In this document: one piece after another, positions 54,070 through 64,000 of the stretch
How the letters are laid out: every line of letters begins with the position of its first letter
Numbering within the stretch: position 1 is the first letter of the stretch
Source of the DNA: Buddleja alternifolia
Taxonomy: Eukaryota; Streptophyta; Magnoliopsida; Lamiales; Scrophulariaceae
Assembly: GCA_019426215.1 (NCBI GenBank)
Contig: CM033403.1
Location: 687,001 to 751,000 of the forward strand
Direction: 5' to 3'
Length of the DNA stretch: 64,000 nucleotides
Notes under the pieces: model-generated
The model's database searches: none
The model's input: only the letters and a program-made list of their open reading frames with translations
Told to the model about the DNA's origin: nothing
Translations under genes and position numbers: made by a program

Positions 54070-54923
54070 GCTTGTGAGCGTCTTACCTCTTTCCCACGGT
54101 CGGCCTCAGGGGCTCTTACGTCCGCTAGAGTGCGATCAATGAAAACAGTTAACATTCCACTTTTTATCATCCGCTCTATCTCATCCTTCAATTGGAAACA
54201 TTCTTTGGTGTCATGTCCCGTTAGAGTCGTGGTAAATATTCGTGTTTTAACTGCCTCAGATTGTTCCTGCAAAGACATCATCAATTCATACGAGGTTAGG
54301 TGAGGTCTAGGGTTGCATGTACTATCATACCTCATTAGTTCAGGCATCTTAAAGTTGGCTAAGGGCACTTTTCTCAAATTGTCGACGCAGAACGGGGAGT
54401 TTCTAGCCCTCAACGGTGTCACATGCCTAAACTTTCTCTTAGGTGCTTCCACTTTATGACTGACCACATCCAGTTTCTCGTACATATCTTCAATTTTCGC
54501 CCGAGAGAGCATTGGTTTCTCCTTCGGAACCTCAGTCATAGGGGCTTTCCTCTTTCCTTCACCTAACATCCTACGACTGTCCACTTTGTCATCTGACAGA
54601 TGCCTCTGTTCTTCATTCTTCTCACTATCACTCTCTTCACATCTTTGCCTGTGGAATAATCTCCTCGGGGTTGGAGGTGAAGGATGCACTTGACCTATAT
54701 TTGGTGTTGTTGGGGTCTGTGCCATAAGCCTCCACAGTATCTCATCCCCATGCTCTTTCAATTTTCTGTTCAGCTCCTCCATCGTCATGGTGATCACTCC
54801 TGCACTCGTAGCCACATCTTCTCTGTGCCTCACTTCGTCCGGACAACCTGTGGATGAATCCTCTAACCAAACTTGCTTCAACTCTTGATTCGAAGCGTCC
54901 ATATCCAAATTTCTACTCAGCAA
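54066..54923 (-). pseudogene. Gag of the Retand-like element, internally deleted
   Basis: Open for 285 codons, with the MDASNQEL start nearby. The N-terminal half has an ITMTMEELNRKLKEHGDEI helix. The core reads PFCVDNLRKVPLANFKMPEL and NPRPHLTSYELMMSL, the usual capsid motif of Tat-lineage gag. It then jumps from FTTTLTG directly to HDTKECFQLKDEIERMI, which normally lies far downstream after the capsid end. The middle has thus been deleted in frame. It ends with a short unrelated tail at the repeat block. Confidence 0.82.
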
Positions 54924-54938
54924 CCCGAAGTAAATTTT

Positions 54939-54954
54939 CCCATAGACGGCGCCA
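54939..54954 (-). promoter_or_regulatory. Primer-binding site of the Retand-like element
   Basis: Minus-strand TGGCGCCGTCTATGGG, two bases inside the 5' LTR. It is the TGGCGCCGTCT-type site usual in this group. Confidence 0.85.
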
Positions 54955-54956
54955 AC

Positions 54957-55536
54957 TGATTTAGGTCGGATCGGTTGATCCTCTCTATCTCAGTCTGGGT
55001 CAAGTCGCAAGACTAAATGAGGTGAAAATTAGATTATAGACTACACTTAGATGATACTAAGCTGCCTACGTACCCACTTGGGGATCAAGTCTAACGTAGT
55101 TCAGGTATGAGATACGCTTCCAGTTGGAAAGTCGTATTTGCGTACGGAGAGCCCAAATTTGTATATAGGGAACTTACTCTCAAGTTTATAGTAGAAAATC
55201 AGATTGTGAACCCTTATTACTTGTTCTGAGATGAATTTATAGATGTCCATGTCGTACGGATATGATAGTGACATTCGGGGCCCTAAGATCACACCACGTG
55301 TAGTTAATAGACGGTTCGGATCCCGGGTCTCACTGAAGGTTACGGGTCGACCCTATTGGGTCTATTTAGAAACACGCGGATCCTTCGAACCTAACGCCAG
55401 AGCATAAGACTTGTATTCACCTTCACCACTCACTAGACTCGTATTAATGACCGACCTGGGAGTTTTGGCGAGGTAAATCAACGTCACCAATAGGTTCGTG
55501 TACACGAACGACCCAGGACCCAAGCTAGGTATATCA
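54957..55536 (-). repeat. 5' LTR of the Retand-like element
   Basis: 580 bp, right copy, TGATTTAGG to GGTATATCA. It differs from the left copy by scattered substitutions and small deletions. Confidence 0.9.
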
Positions 55537-55541
55537 TATAT

Positions 55542-56100
55542 ATATATATATATTATTCTTAAGTCTTTCAATATGTTTTCACATATATAGAAGATGCTCA
55601 AATCATCAACTACGTACCAATGATATATCAATTAAAGTCTGGCTAATACAACACGTTCGACGATCAACAGGTCTCTTGTGAACAACGACTAAGACAACCA
55701 AATATTAATCTTTACATGACCATCGTTGACCGGTGTCAACAAACTATTATCTTTAACTTAATTTGAGAAGAAGGAGCTTAAAGATAAAGAGAGGTTAAAA
55801 CAGTAGGAGGCATCAAACAAAATTTAATCTTAATTAAAAGGTACTATTGTATATATATATATTCAAATATTTTGCTCTAGCACTTTGATAATTGCGGAAT
55901 TATAACTAGCTATTTGTGTTTTTCTTTTTTTCCATCATGCCCGTCAGGCCATCATACTAATTATTGGGAAATTTCATGTTCCTTAATTGCATGCAAGCAG
56001 TTTTACTAATGTAAAGAGTCAATTTATAAAGGCACATCCTTATCTTTGAATATATTTTGTTACCTGATGCTGGTAAAATTGTCAATAAGTTTATGTCACG
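55542..56100. other. Unassigned AT-rich DNA, no gene
   Basis: About 0.56 kb between two gypsy elements, with TA runs. No ORF, repeat or motif is supported. Confidence 0.6.
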
Positions 56101-56600
56101 TGATGTGCCACGTGCATGGGGAGGGAATCTGACCCAACACAGGACAAACTAGGCTAAGAGTTAAATTAGGTATAGACGACATTCACTATTATGCAAGCGG
56201 TCTACGTACCCAATGTGATGAGATTAAGTCAATTCGTAGTTCAATAGTAGAGTTACTCTCCAAAGTGCCAGTGGATTTTTTGTGAGGAGAGTAGATTATG
56301 AATCCTTTCTCAGCTCCATTGATATATATATGGAGCTGGAACTAGGCCATGGGCCGTGAGATAAAACTTAGCACTAGCCCATCAGACTATTTATTAAATG
56401 CAATATTTGGCTATTTTATATTAAAATAGCCCAACTACCTTTATAGCGTCTTGAACATAACGGGCTATACTCATAGTGGGCCGCAAGCCCCATGGGCTTG
56501 ACTTTATTATACGTCGACGTGGGTCGACAGGAGGCCTCCCGGTCTAAGCCGAGGGTAAACTAATTACCATAATACCCCTAGACAAAATTGGTGCACATCA
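56101..56600 (-). repeat. 3' LTR of gypsy element 3
   Basis: 500 bp. It starts TGATGTGCCACG and ends GGTGCACATCA on the plus strand, an inverted edge typical of an LTR. The partner LTR is not in the window. Confidence 0.72.
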
Positions 56601-56620
56601 TAATGTCCCCCCACTCCCTA
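56601..56620 (-). promoter_or_regulatory. Polypurine tract of gypsy element 3
   Basis: Minus-strand GGGAGTGGGGGGACATTA against the LTR. Confidence 0.75.
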
Positions 56621-57860
56621 GGGTGCTGTATAGGATACCCGGGAGTAGGAATATATATGGGCGTATAACAACACTTTTTCGACTCGGGCGGGGGGGAGGG
56701 GGTCTGACGAGTCGGCCCTTTGAAGGGAAATATCGTAAGTGTTATCTCGAGCTAATGTAGATGGCCGCCTTGAGGTAACACCTATGGCTACCTCGGGGTT
56801 TGATGCCTCGGGGTCGAGCACCGCGAGATCGGACGCGCCGTGAGGTCAGATGCCTTGCAATGCCAAAGTGTGCGAGGTATTTTGCTTTGGGTATGTATTT
56901 CATATCTTGGGGAGGAGCTCTTAAGTTATGAACCTCTACCGCACTTGACTAATAAACTCAGAGGGGTTAGTAAGGTAGTTGACGAGGCACTTTAAAAAAA
57001 TTTAGTTGGTGAGATGTTCTCTAAGCACACCTTTATTTGTGAGATGCGCCTCATAAAGAGAAGGATGCTTGCCTGGCCTTAGGGGAAGCTTGCGCCTCGC
57101 CCAAAGGAAGCTTGTCGTCTCGGAGGAGACTTAGAATTTTTAGGCCTCTATCTGGGGTTTTAGCATCCCGAAGAGGCGTGTGCCTTGTCCAATGATGGTA
57201 CGCATTTTGCCTCCAGGGAACTTATCCTCTCGAAAGGAATTTGGAAATTTTTAAGCTCCACCTTGTCCCATAGTGAGGTTCTCCGCTTTGCCTCAAGGCA
57301 TCGTGCAACCTTCCCAAGGTAGCATGTGCCTTGCTTCGACAAAGGGACAAGAGGCTTTGCCTCAAGGCGAGGAGATTAAGGCCTTAGCCTCACGGTGTAG
57401 CGGTTATTTTTTTCTCATTATAGTGGTAGATTTGCATCCTATGGCCTTATGCACTTTTTGGTGGTTTTCATATGTAACACCCATGAAGTTGTTTGGATCA
57501 TATGTCAAAAATGTTTTGACATATCGAGGATAAGTTCACCCATTAGGTATGAGAGTCCTCACCTTTAAGAGGGATTTCGGTAGCAAGCAGACGTATTGCC
57601 CATATGTGACGAGGGGGTTGCCTTGCTACTATCCCCGGGGGCTTCCTCCAGAACCTTATGGCTGTGTGCCGTTGTGGCGTATCGCCTTGGGGCTTTTGCT
57701 GAGGTTTTTTACCTCTGGGTAATTCCTCACCTAGATGTTGCACGAGTTACCTAGTATAGGAGGGTGAGATTTGACGCCATTGTCTAGTCTCGTATGGCAT
57801 ATTTACATGTGAATCATATGTTGGGCTTTTTTAGGCTTCAAGTAAGACTTTACTTCTTTC
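56621..57860. other. No gene; untranslated region of gypsy element 3
   Basis: GC-richer sequence with many short CCTCAAGG/CCTTGCC phrases, possibly degraded short repeats. ORFs 56618-56821, 57160-57342, 57273-57533 and 57543-57743 show no motifs. Confidence 0.5.
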
Positions 57861-57861
57861 T

Positions 57862-58090
57862 CTGTGGGTTCATGAGCTCTAGCGGGGTGTACCTCGTGCC
57901 TTCATGAGCACTAGGTCAATTACTTAAATGATTTGTTATGCCACGTGGCTTCATGAGCAACTAGTGGGGTGTTTTATACCATGTGGCTTCATGGGCACTA
58001 ATGGGGTGCTTTGTACCCTGTGGCTTCATGACCGCTAGTGGGGTATCTTGTACCCCGTGGCTTCATTACAACTAGTGGGATGTTTAGTCA
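57862..58090. repeat. Degenerate minisatellite of about 38 bp
   Basis: About six copies of TGGCTTCATGAGCACTAGTG + GGGTGTTTTGTACCCC, diverged. Confidence 0.8.
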
Positions 58091-58589
58091 TTTTTATACG
58101 TGCCAAGAGTCCTAGCCTTTCTGGTGTTTTGCTATAGTTGAGTATCACTTGCTACATTTTACTTAAAAAACATTAGCATTTTGTTAGCTAGTTACTCACT
58201 AGCGTTTTTCAAGCTTATTTAGACCCACCCACTTGGGGGTAATTTTATATCAAGATTTGTATCCCACTACGTGGGGGTTAAGATAAAAACGGGGGGCGTT
58301 AAGCCCTATGTTGCCTCGCGGCAGGCTGTGAGGCGTGTATCTCGCGATGGCCGAGAGGCGTCCTCTTTTGGAACACTGCCCCATGTCTTATTACCTCAGG
58401 GGTCTTTAACGGGGATGACTTGTGGCTTTCTCATGTGCCTTATGTACGTATCCATGTACTTTATCTTATGGTCATTTTTTGCTTGTATGACTATGAGCTA
58501 GTCGAACGTTAGTAGCATTCTTGTTTTTTGACTTAGCACATTTGTGAGCTACTCATTCGCCCTTCGTAGGCTTTGAGTAAGTCTTTTAT

Positions 58590-61000
58590 TTTTCTAACCC
58601 CAATACTCATGAGGTTTGTCGAGATGCCAATGGTGTCATTACCTATTAGCACCATGTGATGCCAATGGGTGCCAATGGTGGCATTACTATACCGTGGCAC
58701 ATTCTCCGCTTCTAATGGTGGCATTACTATGATCATGGCATGTTCTCTATGTAGCCTCAACCGTTCTTGATATCATTGAAAAGATTATAAGGTGGAAAAG
58801 CCTCATTCGGGCTTTTGCTAGCTCAAGGGACTTTCATTGTTCCATCCATATTGACCTCTAATGGGGTCGTGAGTTATTAAATGCAACCTCGGTTGGAGAC
58901 TTTTAGTTCTAAAAGGCTATATACGTTGTTTTCCTCTTCAAACACTTACGTAAATAAAATTAATCCACTCCCTTATGGGCATTAGAGAGGTGCCAACAGT
59001 GCTACTCAAGACCCTTATAGGTCACTGTGGGTGCTTTTGAAACCCTCTTATTGGCGTCACTTGAGCGTTAATCACTGCTGCCACTTACTTATAAAATACT
59101 AGCTACTAACAATAGCCTAAGGATGATAGCTCTTTAATGGCTACTAACGATAACTAGAGACAATAACTCTACAAACACTAGCTAGTTACTCAATACCTCC
59201 TTGTCCCCCACTCCTTAATGTGCTTAGTAGGAGTATGAAATTTAGGAGTAGGTTCGTACGGGGTGATTTTTGATATCTAAATAGCTACGTATAGGTTTTG
59301 TAAGTGCCGAGTACTTTATTTCACGCTCATTTAACAATCCTTATCTTTTCAGGTATGGGGGGCTATTAGTTTTGGTACTATTGGTTGTGTAGGTTTACAA
59401 GCCAACGCCCAATTTTTAGAATGGTATTGTCCCTCACTCCTTAAGATTTTTCTACACATAGAATTTTTTGGAGGCTAAAATGGCCAAATGTGTTATTCAT
59501 TTGTGGCATGAGGTGAATTATCACGCTAGCCGTATTAAGTTAACCTCGGTCCAAAATCCTTGTTGGAGGGGGGGGGGGTAGTTTTACAAACCTCATTCCC
59601 TCTCGGTGCTACTGGAAGGATTATAAGGTGGACTAGTCTTAACCGAGTTGTTGCTAGCTTGGGGGACTTTTGTTGTTTCACCTACATTGGCCTCTGAAGG
59701 GACCTTATGTTGAGTGAGTGGCTTTAGTCAGAAAGATTGGTCCCAGGGAACACTTATGAGCGTTGTTAAATCACTCATCATTTGTTGTCTTATGGACTTG
59801 TTCGTCATAACATACATGTTGACTAATACTCAATATATAAAGGATGAATTTTGCATGCACAGTAACATAGAGGGGAGTGTGCTCTAAGGCACTTAACATG
59901 CATATATAAAAAATTCAAAGTATTTTAAATTCAATGAAAACATATATGGGGTGCATATATACACGTCAAAACTTAAAATAGTGGGTTGTGCTCGTGGGCA
60001 CCCTTACTTAACGCTTGGCCAAGGGTAAGGTTTTTCTATCTACCCAGTGGCCTTGAAGGTACTAGATGGATTACTTAGTTGTTTCCATGTTGCCTTGTGG
60101 CCCTGGTGAGATGCCCAAGGTGTTATTCCTGACATCTCTGACTTGTTGCCTTGTGGCTTTAGTTGGGTGTTATGGGTGCTTATGTATCCCTTCAATGATG
60201 TGTTTTAGTCTTTGAATGCAATAGAGTGCACTACACCTCCTTGCCTCCCCACTTCTTAATGTCTTTGCCATGTGTAAAACATTAAGGAGTAAGGTTTTTA
60301 TGGGATGATTTATTATGAGCTATTGTTGTTTTTTGTATGGAACAAACCATCATTTTTAATAGTAGGTTGTTATGTATAACCTCGATTTGGAGCATATTTT
60401 GTATTGAAGGGGGAGGGGGGCTTCTAGTTTACTAGAGCCTCAACTTCTTTCTTATACTCCTGGAAGGGTTATAAGGTGTGCAATAGGGCCCCAACCGAAT
60501 CATCGTGAGTTTGGGGAGCTTTCGTCTTACTACCTATATCAGCCTCTAGGGGAGGCCTTGTATGAATTGAATTTTAGCCTCATTCGGAAACATTGGTTCT
60601 GGGGAGCACTTAAGAGTATATTAAATCATTCAACATTCATCGTAGAATAAATGTGTATTATCTTAACATGCATAGTGGCATAGATGGTGGCGTACTCGAA
60701 GGCACCTTAGGCATTTGGCTCGTGGCCAACTCGATAATAGTTCAAGTGAATATAAAAAATATGATAGTCTTTAAATTTATTTAGTACCTTCTGATGCCTT
60801 ACTAGGCATAATACCTTGTTAATTTAGGGGATATCCTCAAGGGATTGTTCCCTCAAGCTTGGCTTCCAGCCTCGGAGCACCTTTCGCTATCCTTAGCTTT
60901 TTGCCTTTGACCGCTGCCGGCTCTATGGCATTTGCTTGATCACTTGATGTACGTGGGAGTCCCTCCTCAGTGATGGGCATCAGGTTCTTGAGGTGGACAG
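58590..61000. repeat. Long tandem repeat, about 840 bp, three diverged units
   Basis: The phrase GGAAGGATTATAAGGTGG (about 58782, 59618 and 60467) is followed each time by CTAGCT..GGGGACTTT and by CATT.GCCTCT, then about 100 bp later by CATTGGTTC.GGGGAGCAC-like sequence. The spacings are 836 and 849 bp. Purine-tract look-alikes occur at 59429-59446 and 60241-60261. Confidence 0.7.
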
Positions 61001-61029
61001 TGCCTTGCTGGGGCGATATACGGCGATTC

Positions 61030-61516
61030 CCATCCTCTTCAAAGGTGCCTGACTGCAGGGATATTGGCCAATTACTAACTAGTTAGATTTTGCCCCCCAA
61101 GTGACTTTCCTCTAGCAAGATTAAGTTTATCATGACTTGCTTCCCTTTGTCACTATAATCAATGTTGTCATGCTTCCTTTTAAGCTTCTTTAAGGCGTTA
61201 GCGTAGCATTCTCTTGCTACTTTAACGTCACCGACAGTTTCCCCTGTTCCTACAAGGGTTTGAAATTATGAAAGGTGGATATGACGACTTGGAGTAGATT
61301 TAACCTTGACCTCCCAAGACGACGTTGTACGCAGAGGGGGCTTTGACGACTAAGAACTTCACCATCTTTGTAGAGTGGGGCCGAAAATGCATCCAAATAC
61401 ATAGGTAGAGACACCTCCCTAGTGCTTTCACCGCTTCACCCGCGAATCCAGTGAGGGGGGTGTTAACCGCTTGAAGCTGTGCATTGTCTAGTGAAAGCGT
61501 TGTAAAAAATGATGTC
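61030..61516 (-). pseudogene. Gypsy aspartic protease relic
   Basis: Minus-strand sequence reads NTPLTGFAGEAVKALGEVSL, VKFLVVKAPSAYNVVLG and, after a frame change, VKVARECYANALK. These are the protease C-terminal region (G....LG..V.LP, ..F.VV..PSAYN..LG) and the following linker of Tat-type gypsy elements. The N-terminal DTG part would lie beyond 61521, where the copia LTR now begins. Frameshifts are present. Confidence 0.75.
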
Positions 61517-61521
61517 TACTG

Positions 61522-63819
61522 TGTTAGTTATATGCCTTCAATGCCTATGAGGAATTAAATTTAGTAGGACTTTGATAAGTTATTTGTACAAACATTTTAT
61601 CATTTCTATTTATAAAATAAAGGTTTTGATTTTGTTCATATAAATCTAATGGCATTTAAATGTGTTGAACGAATAAGTCCATGAGATTTTAAGATAGACT
61701 TTCCAAGATGAGGCACTGGAAGAGTGAAGTACTTAATCTCTTAAAACAGGAGTTCGCAAGTTAAGGAATATTAATTGGGCACTAATATTCAACTTGTATG
61801 ACACCTTCTTGTTGTGATTCGGCCTAGAGGATAAATTTTTTAATCTGAATCACATCGAGAATCGAATCTGGGGATATTCAAGATATTGGTGATAAACATA
61901 ATAAGAACGAATTATGATAAAGAGTAATCGAATTACCTCTTGACAACAAAATTCTGAATTATCAGCAGCACCCCCAGACTGCAGCCGCTAGATATTCACG
62001 CAGAAGAAAAATTCTTTGAGAAGAGCTCCGATCTCCTCCCGACAACAATGGCAGCGGCGGCTAGTTTTAGAGAGAGGGAGGAAATTTTCTTTCCTATTGC
62101 TCTAGGTTTCTTTTTGGCTCTCTGTCAGATTTTGAAATAATGACTTATGTGTATAGAGTTCTGACACTGACTGAATACTTATTCAGATAAGCAGAATCCC
62201 TAGGTAATACAGAAAAGGGTGGCCGCAAGGCCTATTGCAGATGGGCTTTTGGGCTTTGTTTCATCTTAGCCCATATGTAATTAATTAAATCCTAATCCAA
62301 TCCATTTGACAATTAATTAATTACTTTAATAAAATTAAAATTAATCTAATTAGTTTAATTCAACTTATAAATTAATTTCCAATTAATTTAACTTATGAAT
62401 TAATATGATTTAATTAATTTATTTAATCCAATTAAATATCCTTAATTAAATCATGCAATCCATTTTATCAGTCAATTCATATCTAATGTGATTTTACCAA
62501 AATACCCTTAGCATGAAAATATTCTTTTTCTTCACATAACACGACTCTCTAGGCTCGATTCAATTGGCAATGGGATGATTCCAAAGGATAAGGTTGTCAC
62601 CTAGCCAACACCGTGGAACCAAATCGTGACCCAATTGAATACGAGATGAACTTGGCATCACGAACCTTGATTACGACTACCATATGTGTATAAACTTTTC
62701 ACTGACACGACCTGATCAAGTAAGATCCGTGGTACGTCAAACGCACATAACTTGATGATTTACTTAGAAATTAGAACAACGTGAAATTACCAAACTACCC
62801 TTAGTGACCATCACTAGTTTAGTTTATTCGTTTTGGCCAAAGACTTCATAATTTCTATTGCTTATGATCGCACAGGCCACATACTCATTTACTGTCGAGA
62901 GGGTGAATCCCATATTGGCAGTTATCTTATAATGTCAAATGCACCATATGGATCGTACTTCTAGGTCGACCCCACCTATCATGTGATACGGGTCTACCTA
63001 CTCTGATAACATATCCAATACTACAAGTACATCATAAATAATTCCTCAGGTCTAAAGTTCACACACACTGTCCCAATCTTAATCTCAATCATTGACTGGC
63101 AAAGAGTAAATACCCATGTGATTGGATGAATGCAAGTCGAGTTCAAATATATTAATTCCATTAATCATATTCATAACACCAGCTCCCACTATCTAATCAG
63201 TGTACGACTGGTACTTTCTTGTCAAAGAAGGTGTCATACGAGTTGAATATTAATGCCTAATTAATATTCCTTAACTCGCGAACTCCTATTTTAAGAGATT
63301 AAGTACTTGACTCTTTCAGTGCCTCCTCATTTCCATAAGAGATGGAAAGTCTATCTTAAAATCTCATGGACTTAATCGTTAAAGCCCATCTACAGTAGGC
63401 TTAGCGGCCGCCCCTCTCTGTATTACCTAGGGGTTCTGCTTATGTGAATAAGTATTTAGTCAGTGTCAGAACTCTACACACATAAGTCATTGTTTCAGAA
63501 TCTGACAGAGAGCCAAAAAAAAACCTAGAGCAGTAGTAAAGAAATTCCCTCCTGCTCTCTCAAACTAGCAGCCGCTGCCATTGTTGCCGGAGGGAGATCA
63601 GAGCTTTTCTTAAAGAATTTTTCTTCCGCGTGAATATCTAGAGGTAGAAATCTGAGGCTGCTACTGATAATTCAAATTTTTGTTGCCAAGAGGTAATTCG
63701 ATTACTCTCTACCATAATTCATTCCTATTATGTTTATCACTAATATCATGAATATCCCCGGGTTCAATTCTCGGTGTGATTCAGATCAAAATTTTTATCC
63801 ACTAGATCGAATCATAACA
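61522..63819 (+). repeat. 5' LTR of copia element 4, with an internal opposite-strand copy
   Basis: The LTR begins in plus orientation (61522 to about 61810) and ends in plus orientation (about 63383-63819). Between these, 61810-63382 reads as the same LTR on the minus strand, from its 3' end (TGTTGTGATTCGG) to about 180 bp short of its 5' end. The plus copy lacks its middle part of about 1 kb. Confidence 0.8.
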
Positions 63820-63820
63820 G

Positions 63821-63833
63821 TGGTATCAGAGCC
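63821..63833 (+). promoter_or_regulatory. Primer-binding site of copia element 4
   Basis: TGGTATCAGAGCC starts two bases after the LTR end CATAACA. Confidence 0.9.
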
Positions 63834-64000
63834 AAAATTTGAGAAATTCATGATAGTCATTATTTGTTTGTGTTTTAATTGTTTTAATGTCATAAACATG
63901 TTTTTACATATCGTATGTAATTTGGGTAATTTATGTAATGCATGCGAATCTATAAAATTGATTTTTCATGAGTTGAATTGGATTTACTGGGTAAAACAAA

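Larger units (their letters stand above)
48541..55536 (-). mobile_element. Tat/Retand-like gypsy element, pol deleted, 7.0 kb
   Basis: LTRs 48541-49141 and 54957-55536 (TGATTTAGG to GGTATATCA), TSD TATAT at 48536-48540 and 55537-55541. The primer site next to the right LTR (TGGCGCCGTCT...) sets the minus orientation. Inside are a truncated gag (54923-54066), three tandem-repeat blocks and a plus-strand gene-like unit (50128-52644) with a solo LTR in it. No protease, RT or integrase remains. It would need another element's enzymes to move. The antisense unit sits between the pol position and the 3' LTR, where some Tat-lineage elements have an antisense ORF. Confidence 0.88.
56101..61521 (-). 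mobile_element. Gypsy element 3 (Tat/Retand-like), 3' part
   Basis: On the minus strand the order is protease relic (about 61516-61030), a long untranslated region with tandem repeats, purine tract and 3' LTR (56600-56101). The right side is cut at 61521/61522 by a copia LTR. RT, RNase H and integrase are not readable, so pol was mostly deleted or replaced. LTR blocks (CTACGTACCCAA, AGATTATGAAYCC) resemble the neighbouring Retand-like LTR, so the two are related families. The LTR edge repeats TGATGTGC/GCACATCA. Confidence 0.75.
61522..64000 (+). mobile_element. Ty1/copia element 4, 5' end (LTR and start of leader)
   Basis: A composite LTR (61522-63819) is followed by a tRNA-Met primer site and leader that run off the window. 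It inserted into gypsy element 3. LTR edges are TGTTAG and CATAACA. The family is the same as the solo LTR at 24877-26398. Confidence 0.85.

Noticed and set aside
57160..58501. Several 60-86 codon ORFs in gypsy element 3
   Set aside because: No recognisable domain, scattered over both strands within degraded repeats.

Overview
This is nuclear DNA of a flowering plant, made almost wholly of nested transposable elements. It holds Ty1/copia and Ty3/gypsy elements of plant lineages, plastic CACTA DNA transposons and relics of endogenous pararetroviruses (EPRVs). I found no convincing host gene, tRNA, rRNA or CRISPR array. Family names are read by eye from protein motifs, and no database search was run. 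Element boundaries are firmer, because most are fixed by matching TG...CA termini and target-site duplications (TSDs).

Layout, left to right. 1-2543: 3' end of a sirevirus-like copia element with an extra ORF after pol. 2544-5374 and 16384-17035: a decayed EPRV (reverse transcriptase, RNase H, a probable second ORF, and a leader with a 20-nt match to initiator tRNA-Met). It is split by an 11-kb Athila-like gypsy element on the minus strand (5380-16378, TSD ATGAT). 17036-47736: one sirevirus-like copia element (TSD CGGTA on both sides) inflated to 30.7 kb. Inside it lie a CACTA/EPRV/CACTA composite (18821-23502, TSD AAA), a solo LTR (24877-26398, TSD ATAAA) and a second copia element (32638-43247, TSD GAGTC), which itself carries a third CACTA copy in its 5' LTR (33235-34646, TSD TTA). 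The host element also has an internal inversion of about 20 kb (27258-47331), which turned the rest of pol, the extra 3' ORF and most of the 3' LTR onto the minus strand.

47742-48540: unassigned AT-rich DNA. 48541-55536: a gypsy element of Tat/Retand type on the minus strand (TSD TATAT). It has lost pol but keeps a truncated gag, minisatellites, and an antisense gene-like unit with its own duplicated TATA region, into which a solo LTR appears to have landed. 56101-61521: 3' part of another gypsy element (3' LTR, purine tract, an array of about 840-bp repeats, a protease relic). It is cut by the 5' LTR of a further copia element (61522 to the window end) whose LTR contains an opposite-strand copy of itself.

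Order of events: the EPRV relic is the receiving DNA at the left, and the sirevirus-like elements and the Athila-like element landed in or beside it. The Athila LTRs differ least (roughly 1.3% by hand count), so it is the youngest full element. The sirevirus and inner copia LTR pairs differ by several percent. Every coding region is broken by stops, frameshifts, insertions or deletions, so no element here looks autonomous. The most unusual items are the intra-element inversion with both breakpoints visible, the CACTA composite that carries pararetrovirus DNA, a series of three hairpins with a conserved loop just upstream of the inner copia gag, and the antisense gene unit in the Retand-like element.
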